This document shows positions 24,658 to 39,912 of a DNA stretch of 64,000 bases, one piece after another. The stretch comes from Variovorax boronicumulans (GTDB lineage: Bacteria > Pseudomonadota > Gammaproteobacteria > Burkholderiales > Burkholderiaceae_C). The notes under the pieces were generated by a model. The model ran no database searches. It saw only the letters and a list, made by a program, of their open reading frames with translations, and was not told where the DNA came from. Within the stretch, counting starts at the first letter, position 1. Every line of letters starts with the position of its first letter. The stretch covers positions 434,001 to 498,000 of the forward strand of contig NZ_VEDO01000002.1 in assembly GCF_007677875.1 (NCBI RefSeq), in the 5' to 3' direction. The translations under genes and the position numbers were made by a program.

Positions 24658-25655
24658 ACCAGCGCCGCGCCGCCTGGCTCGCGCTCGCATTGGCACTGCT
24701 GTCCGCGGCCCTCGTGCTGCTCGGCGCCAGCGTGGGCAGCACCGGCTTCGACTGGCCCTGGCGCCTGCGCGACGACCCCATGGGCTGGAAGATCGTGCAG
24801 GACATCCGGCTGCCGCGCACGCTCGGAACCTGGCTGGCCGGCGCGCTGCTGGGCCTGGCTGGCGCCATCGCGCAGGGCCTGTTCCGCAACCCGCTGGCCG
24901 ACCCCTACCTGCTCGGCAGCGGCTCGGGCGCGCTGCTGGGCGTGGCGGCCAGCATGGCGGCGCTGGGCGGCTCGCCGTTCGCGCTGTCCTGGTTCGCGCG
25001 CATGGGTCTGGCCGGCGCTGCCTTCGTCGGCGCCGTCGCCGGCGTGCTGCTCACGCTCGCCCTCGCGCAGGGTGTGCAGCACACGCTGCGGCTGCTGCTG
25101 GCCGGCGTGATCGTGGGCGTGGTGCTGAGCGCCATCACCTCGCTGCTGATGCTGCTGTCGCCCGAGATCATGCAGGCGCTGCAGGCCTTCATGCTGGGCA
25201 ACACCAGCACGGTGGGCTGGTCGGCCTGCGCGCTGATGGCGGTGCCGCTGGCGCTGGCGGCGCTGGTCGCCTGGGCGCTGTCGCCCACGCTGGACGCGCT
25301 GGCACTGGGCGAGGCGACGGCCACCAGCCTGGGCCTTCCGCTGCCGGCCATGCGCATGGCCCTGGTCGCCACGCTGGGCCTGGCCACCGGCGCGGCCGTG
25401 GCGCAGACCGGTCTGGTGGCCTTCGTGGGCCTGGCCGCGCCGCACCTGGCGCGCTCGCTGGTCAAGGTCACGCATGGCCGGCTGATCCTGCTGGCCGCCG
25501 GCACGGGTGGCGTGCTGCTGCTGGCCGCCGACATCCTGGCAAGGTGGCTGATCGCGCCGCAGGAGCTGCCGGTCGGCGTGCTGACGGCCGTGCTGGGCGG
25601 AACCTACCTGCTGTGGCGCATGCGCCAGCGCACGCGTGCAGGCGGCTTGCCATGA
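24654..25655 (+). CDS. btuC: Cobalamin ABC transporter permease (BtuC type)
   Basis: A 333-residue FecCD/BtuC-family permease with about ten transmembrane helices. The signature block RLPRTLGTWLAGALLGLAGA is followed by QGLFRNPLADPYLLGSGSGA, and GLAAPHLARSLVKVTH near the C-terminus forms the cytoplasmic coupling segment that contacts the ATPase. It overlaps btuF and btuD by 4 bases each. Confidence 0.94.
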   Translation: MNQRRAAWLALALALLSAALVLLGASVGSTGFDWPWRLRDDPMGWKIVQDIRLPRTLGTWLAGALLGLAGAIAQGLFRNPLADPYLLGSGSGALLGVAASMAALGGSPFALSWFARMGLAGAAFVGAVAGVLLTLALAQGVQHTLRLLLAGVIVGVVLSAITSLLMLLSPEIMQALQAFMLGNTSTVGWSACALMAVPLALAALVAWALSPTLDALALGEATATSLGLPLPAMRMALVATLGLATGAAVAQTGLVAFVGLAAPHLARSLVKVTHGRLILLAAGTGGVLLLAADILARWLIAPQELPVGVLTAVLGGTYLLWRMRQRTRAGGLP

Positions 25656-26413
25656 CGATGGCACTCGAAGCCCGTCGTCTGCACGCTGCCCAGGGGCAGG
25701 TCGAGGTGTTGCACGGCGTCGACCTGCGCCTGCCCGCCGCCTGCTGGACGGCCGTGGTCGGCCCCAACGGCGCCGGCAAATCCACGCTGCTCAAGGCCCT
25801 GGCCGGCCTCTTGCCCAGCACCGGCGAACTGCTGCTGCAAGGCCGTCCGCTGACCGCTTACAGCGGCCGCGAGCGCGCCCGCCGCATCGCCTGGCTGGGC
25901 CAGAACGAGGCCGCGGCCGACGACCTGTCGGTGCACGATGTGGTCATGCTGGGCCGGCTGCCGCACCGGGCCTGGCTGGCCGCGCCGGGTGCGGCCGACC
26001 ATGCGGCCGTCGAGGAGGCGCTGCGCGCCACCCATGCGCTGGACTGGGCAGCGCGCCCGCTGGGACGGCTGTCGGGCGGCGAGCGCCAGCGCGTGCTGCT
26101 GGCGCGGGCGCTGGCCGTCCAGGCGCCCGTGCTGCTCATGGACGAGCCCCTGGCCAACCTCGACCCGCCGCACCAGGCCGACTGGCTGGCCATGGCGCGG
26201 GCGCTCGCGCACGCCGGCCGCACCGTCGTCAGCGTGCTGCACGAGCTGCCGGCTGCGCTGCAGGCCGACGCGCTGCTCATCGTCGAGCGCGGCCGCATCG
26301 TGCACCACGGCCCCAGCGGCGATGCCGCCACGCACCGCGCGCTGGAGGCGGTGTTCGCGCAGCGCGTCGCCGTGCATCGCGTCGCTGGCCAATGGATCAC
26401 GATTCCAAGATGA
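25652..26413 (+). CDS. btuD: Cobalamin ABC transporter ATP-binding protein (BtuD type)
   Basis: A 253-residue ABC ATPase: Walker A GPNGAGKS, Q-loop in WLGQNEAA, signature LSGGERQRV, Walker B LLMDEPLANLD and switch His in VLHELP. It energises corrinoid uptake with BtuC. A second possible start, MALEARRLH, lies two codons inside. It is followed by 192 noncoding bases containing structured repeat sequence before cobO. Confidence 0.94.
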   Translation: MTMALEARRLHAAQGQVEVLHGVDLRLPAACWTAVVGPNGAGKSTLLKALAGLLPSTGELLLQGRPLTAYSGRERARRIAWLGQNEAAADDLSVHDVVMLGRLPHRAWLAAPGAADHAAVEEALRATHALDWAARPLGRLSGGERQRVLLARALAVQAPVLLMDEPLANLDPPHQADWLAMARALAHAGRTVVSVLHELPAALQADALLIVERGRIVHHGPSGDAATHRALEAVFAQRVAVHRVAGQWITIPR

Positions 26414-26605
26414 AGAACAACCCCCCAGGCCGCTACGCGGCTCCCCCCTTCTGCTGCGCGAAGGAGGGCACATCCAGCGGTCTGGCAGAGCCAGCCCCGC
26501 GGATGTCGCTGGCATGGCCTGCTCCGCGGCCTTCTGCACCGTGGCCAGGCGGCTGTCGCTGCGAGCATGTCGGCGCGCAGGGCGCACTGTGACAAGAGAA
26601 CAAGC
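26414..26605. repeat. Structured noncoding insert inside the cobalamin operon
   Basis: This gap breaks an otherwise overlapping operon. It holds GGCCGCTACGCGGCTCC (stem GCCGC/GCGGC), then CCCCCCTTC…GAAGGAGGG, another fold, and a GCATGGCCTGCTCCGCGGCC stretch. It resembles the GC-rich interspersed elements scattered in intergenic spaces of Comamonadaceae. It may also carry a processing site. The ribosome site of cobO (about 26590–26600) is not strong. Confidence 0.5.
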
Positions 26606-27175
26606 ATGAAGATCGAAACCCCACCCACCACCAAGCCCTACGAGAAGCCCGAGGGCGAGCGCCGCGGCATCGTCATCGTCAACACCGGCGACGGCAAGGG
26701 CAAGAGCACGGCCGCCTTCGGCCTGGCGCTGCGCGCCCATGGCCGCGGCAAGCGCGTGAAGATCTACCAGTTCATGAAGGTGCCGACGGCGCGCTTTGGC
26801 GAGCACCGCATGTTCGAGCAGCTCGGCATGCCCATCGAGGGTCTGGGCGACGGCTTTTCGTGGAAAAGCCAGGATCTGGAACGCTCGGGCCAGCTCGCGC
26901 GTGAAGGCTGGGAGAAGGCCAAGGCCGCCATCCTGTCGGGCGAGTTCTTCATGGTCACCCTGGACGAAATCACCTACCCGCTGGTGTACGGCTGGCTGCC
27001 GCTGGACGACGTGCTGGCCACGCTGCGCGCGCGGCCGCGCGAGGTGCATGTGGTGTTGACCGGCCGGCGCTGTCCGCCCGAGCTCATCGAACTGGCCGAC
27101 ACCGTGACCGAGATGACGCTGGTCAAGCACGCGTTCAAGGCCGGCATTCCAGCGCAGCGCGGCATCGAGGATTGA
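26606..27175 (+). CDS. cobO: Cob(I)alamin adenosyltransferase
   Basis: A 189-residue CobA/CobO/BtuR enzyme that transfers adenosyl from ATP to cob(I)alamin or corrinoid precursors. The P-loop region is [19 protein letters not shown], and [12 protein letters not shown] and [20 protein letters not shown] are family blocks. The start MKIETPP at 26606 gives the usual short hydrophilic leader; an in-frame ATG 13 codons earlier lies in the repeat region and is less likely. The stop overlaps the TTG start of cobD. Confidence 0.95.
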   Translation: MKIETPPTTKPYEKPEGERRGIVIVNTGDGKGKSTAAFGLALRAHGRGKRVKIYQFMKVPTARFGEHRMFEQLGMPIEGLGDGFSWKSQDLERSGQLAREGWEKAKAAILSGEFFMVTLDEITYPLVYGWLPLDDVLATLRARPREVHVVLTGRRCPPELIELADTVTEMTLVKHAFKAGIPAQRGIED

Positions 27176-28080
27176 GCGCCGCCGCGGCCTTGTGGATCGC
27201 GCTGCTGGTGGACCGCCTGTGGGGCGAGCCACCAGCGGCGCTGCACCCCGTCGTCGCCATGGGGCGCTACCTGGGCTGGGCCGGAAAGCGCCTGCCGCAA
27301 GCGCCGGCCGCGGCGTTCACGGTCGGCGCGCTGGCCTGGTGCGCTGGGGCGCTGGTGGTCGGCGCGCTGGCGGCGGCGCTGCAGTGGGCGGTGCTGGCGT
27401 TCCTCCCCGGCTGGGCCGCCGCGCTGCTGCTGGGCCTGGCGCTCAAGCCCATGCTGGCCTGGCGCATGCTGCACGACGAGGTGCAGGCGGTCGAGACCGC
27501 GCTGGGCGACTCGCTCGACGCCGGTCGCGCCCGGCTGGCCATGCTGGTCAGCCGCGACGTGGCGCCGTTGGACGCCGGCACCGTGCGCGAGAGCGCCATC
27601 GAGTCGTTGGCCGAGAACCTGAACGACTCGGTGGTCGCGCCGCTGTTCTGGTTCCTCGTGGCCGGCCTGCCGGGTGCGGCCTTGTTCCGTTTTGCCAACA
27701 CGGCCGATGCCATGTGGGGCTACCGCTGCGTGCGCGGCGGGCGCGACTGGGAATGGGCCGGCAAGTGGGCCGCCCGCGCCGACGATGCGCTGGGCTGGTT
27801 GCCGGCACGCACCACGGCACTGCTGCTGTGCCCGGTGCGTGCCTGGCGCGCGCTCGCGAGAGAGGCTGGCCGCACGGCCTCGCCCAACAGCGGCTGGCCG
27901 ATGGCCGCCATGGCCCTGCAACTGGGCGTGCGCCTGCGCAAACCTGGCGTGTATGCGCTCAACGCCAGCGCCAGGGCGCCGCAGGCCGGCGACACGGCAC
28001 GCGCATTGGCACGCGCCGGGCGCACCGTGCTGCTCGTGGGCGCGCTGGCGGGTGGGCTGGCGGCGCTGTGCCTGCGCTGA
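27172..28080 (+). CDS. cobD: Adenosylcobinamide-phosphate synthase
   Basis: A 302-residue membrane enzyme (CobD/CbiB) that attaches aminopropanol phosphate to adenosylcobyrate. The opening [21 protein letters not shown], the [22 protein letters not shown] block and [12 protein letters not shown] are diagnostic. It starts with TTG at 27172, inside the cobO stop (TTGA), so translation is coupled. It is the last gene of the riboswitch-led run; a strong terminator follows. Confidence 0.93.
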   Translation: MSAAAALWIALLVDRLWGEPPAALHPVVAMGRYLGWAGKRLPQAPAAAFTVGALAWCAGALVVGALAAALQWAVLAFLPGWAAALLLGLALKPMLAWRMLHDEVQAVETALGDSLDAGRARLAMLVSRDVAPLDAGTVRESAIESLAENLNDSVVAPLFWFLVAGLPGAALFRFANTADAMWGYRCVRGGRDWEWAGKWAARADDALGWLPARTTALLLCPVRAWRALAREAGRTASPNSGWPMAAMALQLGVRLRKPGVYALNASARAPQAGDTARALARAGRTVLLVGALAGGLAALCLR

Positions 28081-28109
28081 GCTGCATCGCCGGCCGGGCC
28101 TGCAGGTGC

Positions 28110-28140
28110 GTGACTGCCTTCACGGACCCGCAGTCACTTT
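28110..28140 (+). terminator. Terminator after the cobalamin operon
   Basis: GTGACTGC and GCAGTCAC form a perfect 8-bp stem with a 12-base loop, followed by TTT. It lies 30 bases after the cobD stop and would separate the cobalamin operon from the hybrid kinase gene. Confidence 0.65.
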
Positions 28141-28151
28141 AGGTCGAATCT

Positions 28152-28181
28152 TTGACCGAATTCATTTATAAACGGTAACAA
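28152..28181 (+). promoter_or_regulatory. Possible σ70 promoter for the hybrid kinase
   Basis: In an AT-rich island just after the terminator, TTGACC (28152–28157) is followed 18 bases later by TAACAA (28176–28181). The -35 match is good and the -10 modest. Confidence 0.35.
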
Positions 28182-28261
28182 ATCAGGACAGGAGCGCTCC
28201 CGGATGGTGGTTCCATTGCCAATGCTGTTTTCGCAGCGCGCCTGAGCGGGGGCTGGCAGCC

Positions 28262-32437
<4,176 letters not shown>

Positions 32438-32508
32438 ACCTGCCGCAGCGGCCGCGCGGCCGGCTTGCCTATGATCGCCGGCTGACCAATCACCACCTGC
32501 GATCCACC

Positions 32509-33489
32509 ATGCAACATCTCCGCTTCGGCCGCACCGGCCTGCAGGTCTCGCGCCTGTGCCTGGGCTGCATGAGCTACGGCGCGCCCGAGCAGGGCAACCA
32601 CGCCTGGACCCTGCCCGAGGCCGCGAGCCGGCCCTTCCTCAAGAAGGCGCTGGACCTCGGCATCAACTTCTTCGACACCGCCAACGTCTATTCGGCCGGC
32701 ACCAGCGAGGAGATCGTCGGCCGCGCACTGGCCGACTACGCGCCGCGCGACGAGGTCGTCGTGGCCACCAAGGTGCATGGCCGCATGCGGCCCGGGCTCA
32801 ATGGCGCCGGCCTGTCGCGCAAGGCCATCCTGGCAGAGATCGATCACAGCCTGAAGCGCCTGGGCATGGATTACGTGGATCTCTACCAGATCCACCGCTG
32901 GGACCCCGCCACGCCGATCGAGGAAACCATGGAGGCGCTGCACGACGTGGTCAAGGCCGGCAAGGCGCGCTACATCGGTGCCTCGTCCATGTACGCCTGG
33001 CAGTTCGCCAAGGCCCAGGCCGTGGCCGAGCGCCATGGCTGGACGCGTTTCGCCTCCATGCAGAACTACCTGAACCTGCTGTACCGCGAAGAGCAGCGCG
33101 AGATGCTGCCGTTGTGCCGCGACCAGGGCGTGGCGGTGATCCCGTGGAGCCCCATGGCACGCGGCCGCCTCACGCGCGACTGGGACAGTGCCAGCGCCCG
33201 CGCCGAGACCGACGCCTTCGGCCGCACGCTGTATGCCAACACCGCCGAGGCCGACCGCAAGGTGGTCGAGGCCGTGGCGCAGGTGGCCGCGGCGCGCGGC
33301 GTGCCGCGTGCGCAGGTCGCGCTGGCCTGGGTGCTGCAGCAGCCCGGCGTGACGGCGCCCATCGTCGGCGCGACCAAGGTGGAGCACCTGGACGACGCGG
33401 TGGCGGCGCTGGCGCTCCAGCTCACGCCCGAGGAAACCGCGGCGCTCGAGGCACCCTACGTCCCGCACGCGGTGGTCGGCTTCTCGTGA
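32509..33489 (+). CDS. Aldo/keto reductase
   Basis: A 326-residue NADPH-dependent oxidoreductase of the (β/α)8 AKR superfamily. The catalytic tetrad is visible as Asp and Tyr in FFDTANVYSAGTSEE, Lys in VVATKVHG and His in LYQIHRWD. The C-terminal VTAPIVGATKVEHL block binds the cofactor. The start MQHLRFGRTGL is standard. The substrate is unknown. The stop overlaps the GTG start of cytidine deaminase by 4 bases, so the two share a transcript. Confidence 0.92.
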   Translation: MQHLRFGRTGLQVSRLCLGCMSYGAPEQGNHAWTLPEAASRPFLKKALDLGINFFDTANVYSAGTSEEIVGRALADYAPRDEVVVATKVHGRMRPGLNGAGLSRKAILAEIDHSLKRLGMDYVDLYQIHRWDPATPIEETMEALHDVVKAGKARYIGASSMYAWQFAKAQAVAERHGWTRFASMQNYLNLLYREEQREMLPLCRDQGVAVIPWSPMARGRLTRDWDSASARAETDAFGRTLYANTAEADRKVVEAVAQVAAARGVPRAQVALAWVLQQPGVTAPIVGATKVEHLDDAVAALALQLTPEETAALEAPYVPHAVVGFS

Positions 33490-33884
33490 CCGAGGCCCTG
33501 CTGGCCGCGGCGCGCGCGGCGCAGGCCAACGCGCATGCGCCGTACTCGCGCTACAAGGTCGGTGCTGCGCTGGCCACGCCCGACGGGCGCGTGTTCGCGG
33601 GCTGCAACGTCGAAAACGCGGCCTACCCGAGCGGCACCTGCGCCGAAGCCGGCGCCATCGCCGCCATGGTCGCGGCCGGCGGACGCGCCATTGCCGAGAT
33701 CCTGGTCGTGGGCGACGGGCCCGAGCCCATCACGCCCTGCGGCAACTGCCGCCAGCGCATCCGCGAGTTCGCCGTTGACGGCACGCGCGTGCACGCGGCG
33801 GGCGCTGCTGGCGTGCTGGCCAGCTTCACCCTCGACGAACTGCTGCCGGCCTCGTTCGGTCCGCAGCACCTGCCATCTGCCTGA
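33486..33884 (+). CDS. cdd: Cytidine deaminase
   Basis: A 132-residue zinc deaminase converting cytidine and deoxycytidine to uridine forms for pyrimidine salvage. NVENAAYPSGTCAEAGAI contains the Cys-Ala-Glu zinc and proton-shuttle motif of the small tetrameric class, and PCGNCRQ supplies the other two Cys ligands. The GTG start at 33486 is inside the stop of the aldo/keto reductase (GTGA). Confidence 0.94.
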   Translation: MTEALLAAARAAQANAHAPYSRYKVGAALATPDGRVFAGCNVENAAYPSGTCAEAGAIAAMVAAGGRAIAEILVVGDGPEPITPCGNCRQRIREFAVDGTRVHAAGAAGVLASFTLDELLPASFGPQHLPSA

Positions 33885-33895
33885 GCGCTTTCTCC

Positions 33896-34261
33896 ATGCC
33901 CCACATCGTCATCGAATACACCCCCAACCTCGGCGCGCTGCCGTTCGACGCCATGTTGGCCTCGGCCACGCAGGCGCTGTCGGAAAGTCCCGAGGTGCAG
34001 GACGAGGCCGACCTCAAGGCCCGCGTGCTGCGCGCCGACCATTTCCGCGTGGGCCTCGCGGACAGCGGCCGCGGTTACCTGCATGTGCAGCTGCGCATCC
34101 TGGCCGGCCGCACGCCCGAGGCCAAGAAGGACCTGAGCCGCCGTGTGGCGGATGCGCTGCGCGACCATCTGGGCGCGCTGCCGCCAGATCTGGAGGCCTT
34201 TCTCAGCGTGGAGGTCGTCGACATGGACCGCGGCAGCTACACCAAGGTCCGCCTGGCTTGA
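33896..34261 (+). CDS. 5-carboxymethyl-2-hydroxymuconate isomerase family protein
   Basis: A 121-residue protein of the CHMI/HpaF family in the tautomerase superfamily. It begins with Met-Pro (MPHIVIEYTPNLG), placing the catalytic proline at the mature N-terminus, and ends with SVEVVDMDRGSYTK. The homoprotocatechuate pathway genes that normally accompany HpaF are absent, so the real substrate may be different. It follows cdd by 11 bases. Confidence 0.85.
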   Translation: MPHIVIEYTPNLGALPFDAMLASATQALSESPEVQDEADLKARVLRADHFRVGLADSGRGYLHVQLRILAGRTPEAKKDLSRRVADALRDHLGALPPDLEAFLSVEVVDMDRGSYTKVRLA

Positions 34262-34296
34262 ACGTGCCGCGCACCGTCTTCCCGTAAACTGGTCGG

Positions 34297-34316
34297 GCCG
34301 CGCTTACCCGCGCGGC
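34297..34316 (+). terminator. Inverted repeat upstream of the bkd operon
   Basis: GCCGCGC and GCGCGGC form a perfect 7-bp stem with a TTACCC loop, 35 bases after the CHMI stop and about 75 bases before the first bkd gene. It has no T-tract. It may end the upstream transcript or be a regulator site for the bkd promoter. The rest of the 129-base gap shows no clear promoter. Confidence 0.4.
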
Positions 34317-34336
34317 GCCCAGGGGCCGGCCACTGA

Positions 34337-35626
<1,290 letters not shown>

Positions 35627-35628
35627 GC

Positions 35629-36693
35629 ATGCTGACCGAAGTCAAGAACCCTGCGGTGGAGACCGCAGAGACGAGGAGCAAGCCCATGACCATGATCCAG
35701 GCCCTGCGTTCGGCGCTGGACGTGCTGATGGCGCGCGACCCCGACGTGGTCGTGTTCGGCCAAGACGTGGGCTACTTCGGCGGCGTGTTCCGCGTCACCG
35801 AAGGCCTGCAGGCCAAGTACGGCAAGACCCGCTGCTTCGACGCGCCGATCAGCGAGGGCGGCATCGTCGGCGTGGCCGTGGGCATGGGGGCCTACGGCCT
35901 GCGCCCGGTGGCCGAGATCCAGTTCGCCGACTACTTCTATCCGGCCTCGGACCAGCTCGTGTCCGAGGCGGCGCGGCTGCGCTACCGCTCGGCCGGCGAC
36001 TTCACCTGCCCGATCACGGTGCGCATGCCCTGCGGCGGCGGCATCTACGGCGGGCAGACGCACAGCCAGAGCCCCGAGGCGCTGTTCACCCATGTGAGCG
36101 GCCTGCGCACCGTGCTGCCCAGCAACCCGTACGACGCCAAGGGCCTGCTGATCTCCGCGATCGAGTGCAACGATCCTGTCATCTTCCTGGAGCCCAAGCG
36201 GCTCTACAACGGCCCCTTCGACGGCCACCACGACCGTCCCGTCGTGCCCTGGTCCAAGCACGCCCTGGGCATGGTGCCCGAGGGCTACTACCGCGTGCCG
36301 CTGGAGTCGGCCGCCGTGTTCCGGCCCGGCAACCAGCTCACGGTGCTGACCTACGGCACCATGACCTGGGTGGCCGAGTGCGCCGCACGCGAGACCGGCA
36401 TCGATGCCGAGATCATCGACCTGCGCTCGATCTGGCCGCTGGACCTGGACACCATCGTCGCGTCCGTCAAGAAGACCGGCCGCTGCGTGATCGTGCACGA
36501 GGCGACCAAGACCAGCGGCTTCGGCGCCGAGCTCTCGGCCCTGGTGCAGGAGCACTGCTTCTACCAGCTGGAGGCGCCGATCGAGCGCGTGACCGGCTGG
36601 GACACGCCGTACCCGCACGCCCAGGAATGGGCGTACTTCCCGGGACCCGACCGCGTCGGTGCGGCCTTCAAGCGCGCGATGGAGAAATCATGA
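35629..36693 (+). CDS. bkdA2: Branched-chain 2-oxoacid dehydrogenase E1 component, β subunit
   Basis: A 354-residue transketolase-like subunit that completes the E1 active site. FGQDVGYFGGVFRVTEGL, APISEGGIVGVAVGMGA and ATKTSGFGAELSAL are family blocks. It starts 2 bases after the α-subunit stop. The ATG at 35629 gives a ~19-residue leader before MTMIQALRSAL, where an alternative ATG with AGGAGC upstream could be used. A structured repeat separates it from the E2 gene. Confidence 0.95.
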   Translation: MLTEVKNPAVETAETRSKPMTMIQALRSALDVLMARDPDVVVFGQDVGYFGGVFRVTEGLQAKYGKTRCFDAPISEGGIVGVAVGMGAYGLRPVAEIQFADYFYPASDQLVSEAARLRYRSAGDFTCPITVRMPCGGGIYGGQTHSQSPEALFTHVSGLRTVLPSNPYDAKGLLISAIECNDPVIFLEPKRLYNGPFDGHHDRPVVPWSKHALGMVPEGYYRVPLESAAVFRPGNQLTVLTYGTMTWVAECAARETGIDAEIIDLRSIWPLDLDTIVASVKKTGRCVIVHEATKTSGFGAELSALVQEHCFYQLEAPIERVTGWDTPYPHAQEWAYFPGPDRVGAAFKRAMEKS

Positions 36694-36774
36694 CCCCCCA
36701 CGCTCATCACTGTGTGTATCGCTGCCCCCCCGAGGGGGAGCTTCAGTGCCTTCGGGCGGCCGGGCGGCACTGAC
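36694..36774 (+). repeat. GC-rich interspersed repeat inside the bkd operon
   Basis: The 81-base gap holds TGCCCCCCCGAGGGGGA (stem of C and G runs) and GTGCCTTCGGGCGGCCGGGCGGCAC, two adjacent stem-loops. I recognise this CCCCCGAGGGGG–GTGCCTTCGGGCGGCC pattern as a dispersed intergenic element of Comamonadaceae genomes. It may modulate expression between the E1β and E2 genes. Only this window was examined, so the copy number is unverified. Confidence 0.6.
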
Positions 36775-38052
36775 ATGGGCCACTACACCATCAAGATGCC
36801 CGACATCGGCGAAGGCATCGCCGAAGTGGAACTCGTCGAATGGCGCGTTAAGCCCGGCGACAGCGTGGCCGAGGACCAGATCCTGGCCGACGTGATGACC
36901 GACAAGGCCACGGTGGAGATCCCGTCGCCGGTGGCGGGCACGGTGCTCGAGTTGGGCGGCCAGCCCGGCGCGCTGCTGGCGGTCGGTGCCGAGCTGATCC
37001 GGCTGGAGGTCGAAGGCGCGGGCAACGTGGCGGCCAAGGCCGTGCCGGCGGCGGCCAGCGTGGCCGCGCCTGCGGCAGCGCCCCTGGCGGCGCCCGCAGC
37101 CGCAGCGCCGAGCGCACCCCAGTCGCCGGTGCTGCGCCCACCCGTCGCCGCCCCCGTGGCCGTGCGCGCCCCCGGCGACAAGCCGATCGCCTCGCCGGCC
37201 GTGCGCCATCGCGCCTGGGAACTCGGCATCGAACTGCAGTTCGTGCACGGCAGCGGCCCGGCCGGCCGCATCACACACGAGGACCTGGACGTCTACCTGG
37301 TCTCGGGCGGCCAGCCGCGCACACCCAGCGCTGGTAGCGGATATGCGCAACGCCATGGCGAAGAGGCCGTGCCGCTGATCGGCCTGCGCCGCAAGATCGC
37401 GCAGAAGATGCAGGAGGCCAAGCGCCGCATCCCGCACTTCAGCTATGTGGAAGAGATCGACGTCACCGAGCTCGAAGCCCTGCGCGCGCAGCTCAACGAA
37501 CGCTACAGCGCCACGCGCGGCAAGCTCACGCTGCTGCCGCTGCTGGCCCGCGCGCTGGTGATCGCCTTGCGCGACTTCCCCCAGATGAATGCGCGCTTCG
37601 ACGACGACGCCGGCGTGGTCACGCGCTTTGAGGCTGTGCACCTGGGCATGGCCACGCAGACCGACAACGGCCTGCTCGTGCCCGTGCTGCACCATGCCGA
37701 GGCGCTGGACCCCTGGGCCTGCGCCAGGGAGATTGCCCGCCTGGCCGAGGCCGGGCGCAGCGGCAAGGCCGGGCGCGACGAGCTGTCGGGCTCGACCATC
37801 ACCATCAGCAGCCTGGGGCCGCTGGGCGGCCTGGTCACCACGCCCGTCATCAACCACCCCGAGGTGGCCATCGTCGGCGTGAACCGCATCGTCGAACGCC
37901 CGGTGTTCCGCGGCGGCGCGGTCGTGGGGCGCAAGCTCATGAACCTGTCCTCGTCCTTCGACCACCGCGTGGTCGACGGCATGGACGCGGCGCAGTTCAT
38001 CCAGGCCGTGCGCGCGCTCCTCGAGTCGCCGGCCCTGCTGTTCGTGGAGTGA
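36775..38052 (+). CDS. bkdB: Branched-chain 2-oxoacid dehydrogenase E2 (dihydrolipoyl acyltransferase)
   Basis: A 425-residue core subunit. The lipoyl domain has Lys44 in [11 protein letters not shown]. An Ala/Pro-rich linker (about residues 85–135) leads to the E3/E1-binding domain ([14 protein letters not shown]), a second linker, and the catalytic domain whose His397 lies in [14 protein letters not shown]. It transfers the branched acyl group to CoA. The start at 36775 directly follows the repeat element. Confidence 0.95.
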   Translation: MGHYTIKMPDIGEGIAEVELVEWRVKPGDSVAEDQILADVMTDKATVEIPSPVAGTVLELGGQPGALLAVGAELIRLEVEGAGNVAAKAVPAAASVAAPAAAPLAAPAAAAPSAPQSPVLRPPVAAPVAVRAPGDKPIASPAVRHRAWELGIELQFVHGSGPAGRITHEDLDVYLVSGGQPRTPSAGSGYAQRHGEEAVPLIGLRRKIAQKMQEAKRRIPHFSYVEEIDVTELEALRAQLNERYSATRGKLTLLPLLARALVIALRDFPQMNARFDDDAGVVTRFEAVHLGMATQTDNGLLVPVLHHAEALDPWACAREIARLAEAGRSGKAGRDELSGSTITISSLGPLGGLVTTPVINHPEVAIVGVNRIVERPVFRGGAVVGRKLMNLSSSFDHRVVDGMDAAQFIQAVRALLESPALLFVE

Positions 38053-38054
38053 AG

Positions 38055-39455
<1,401 letters not shown>

Positions 39456-39473
39456 CGCGCCGCGCGGCCCCGC

Positions 39474-39707
39474 TCAGCCGACGAAGGCGAATCGGGGCTG
39501 CGCCCGGCCGTCGATCGTGACGCTGCCGACGAACATGGCGTGCGGCCGCACCCACCAGCCCGTGGCGTTGTACAGCGGCCGGTAGACGACGAGCGGCTCC
39601 AGCGTCTCGCTGTGCCGCGCAACGGCGAGCACCTCGTATTCGCCGCCCTTGTAATGGAGGTAGCGGCCGGGTGCGATGGGGGGCAGGGGCGGCAGGTCGT
39701 CGTCCAT
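39474..39707 (-). CDS. DUF1653 family protein
   Basis: A 77-residue protein consisting of a DUF1653 domain: [22 protein letters not shown] leads into VVYRPLYN…WWVRP and a final pRFAFVG. The fold is small and β-rich; its function is unknown. The start at [10 protein letters not shown] matches the usual family length; a start 39 codons further upstream would add a tail unlike other members. Convergent with lpdV, 18 bases apart. Confidence 0.85.
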   Translation of the reverse strand: MDDDLPPLPPIAPGRYLHYKGGEYEVLAVARHSETLEPLVVYRPLYNATGWWVRPHAMFVGSVTIDGRAQPRFAFVG

Positions 39708-39912
39708 GGATGCGGTGGGCAAAGCGGGCGAGCTTGCCACAGCCTGCGCGCGGCCAGCGGCCTGCGCCGGCGCGATGACCGGTCGCATCCACGTGGTCAG
39801 CGGGAAATCCGCGCCAATCGCCAAAATAATTTGCGCGGAAAATAGACAAATTGTGGGGCCGGCCGTGACAGGGCCGGATCACCGCCTTTTGTCCTTCTCC
39901 GCTTTTCCTCGC

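Noticed and set aside
36694-36774. Possible small gene between bkdA2 and bkdB
   Set aside because: The sequence is palindromic repeat DNA without a ribosome site or plausible peptide.
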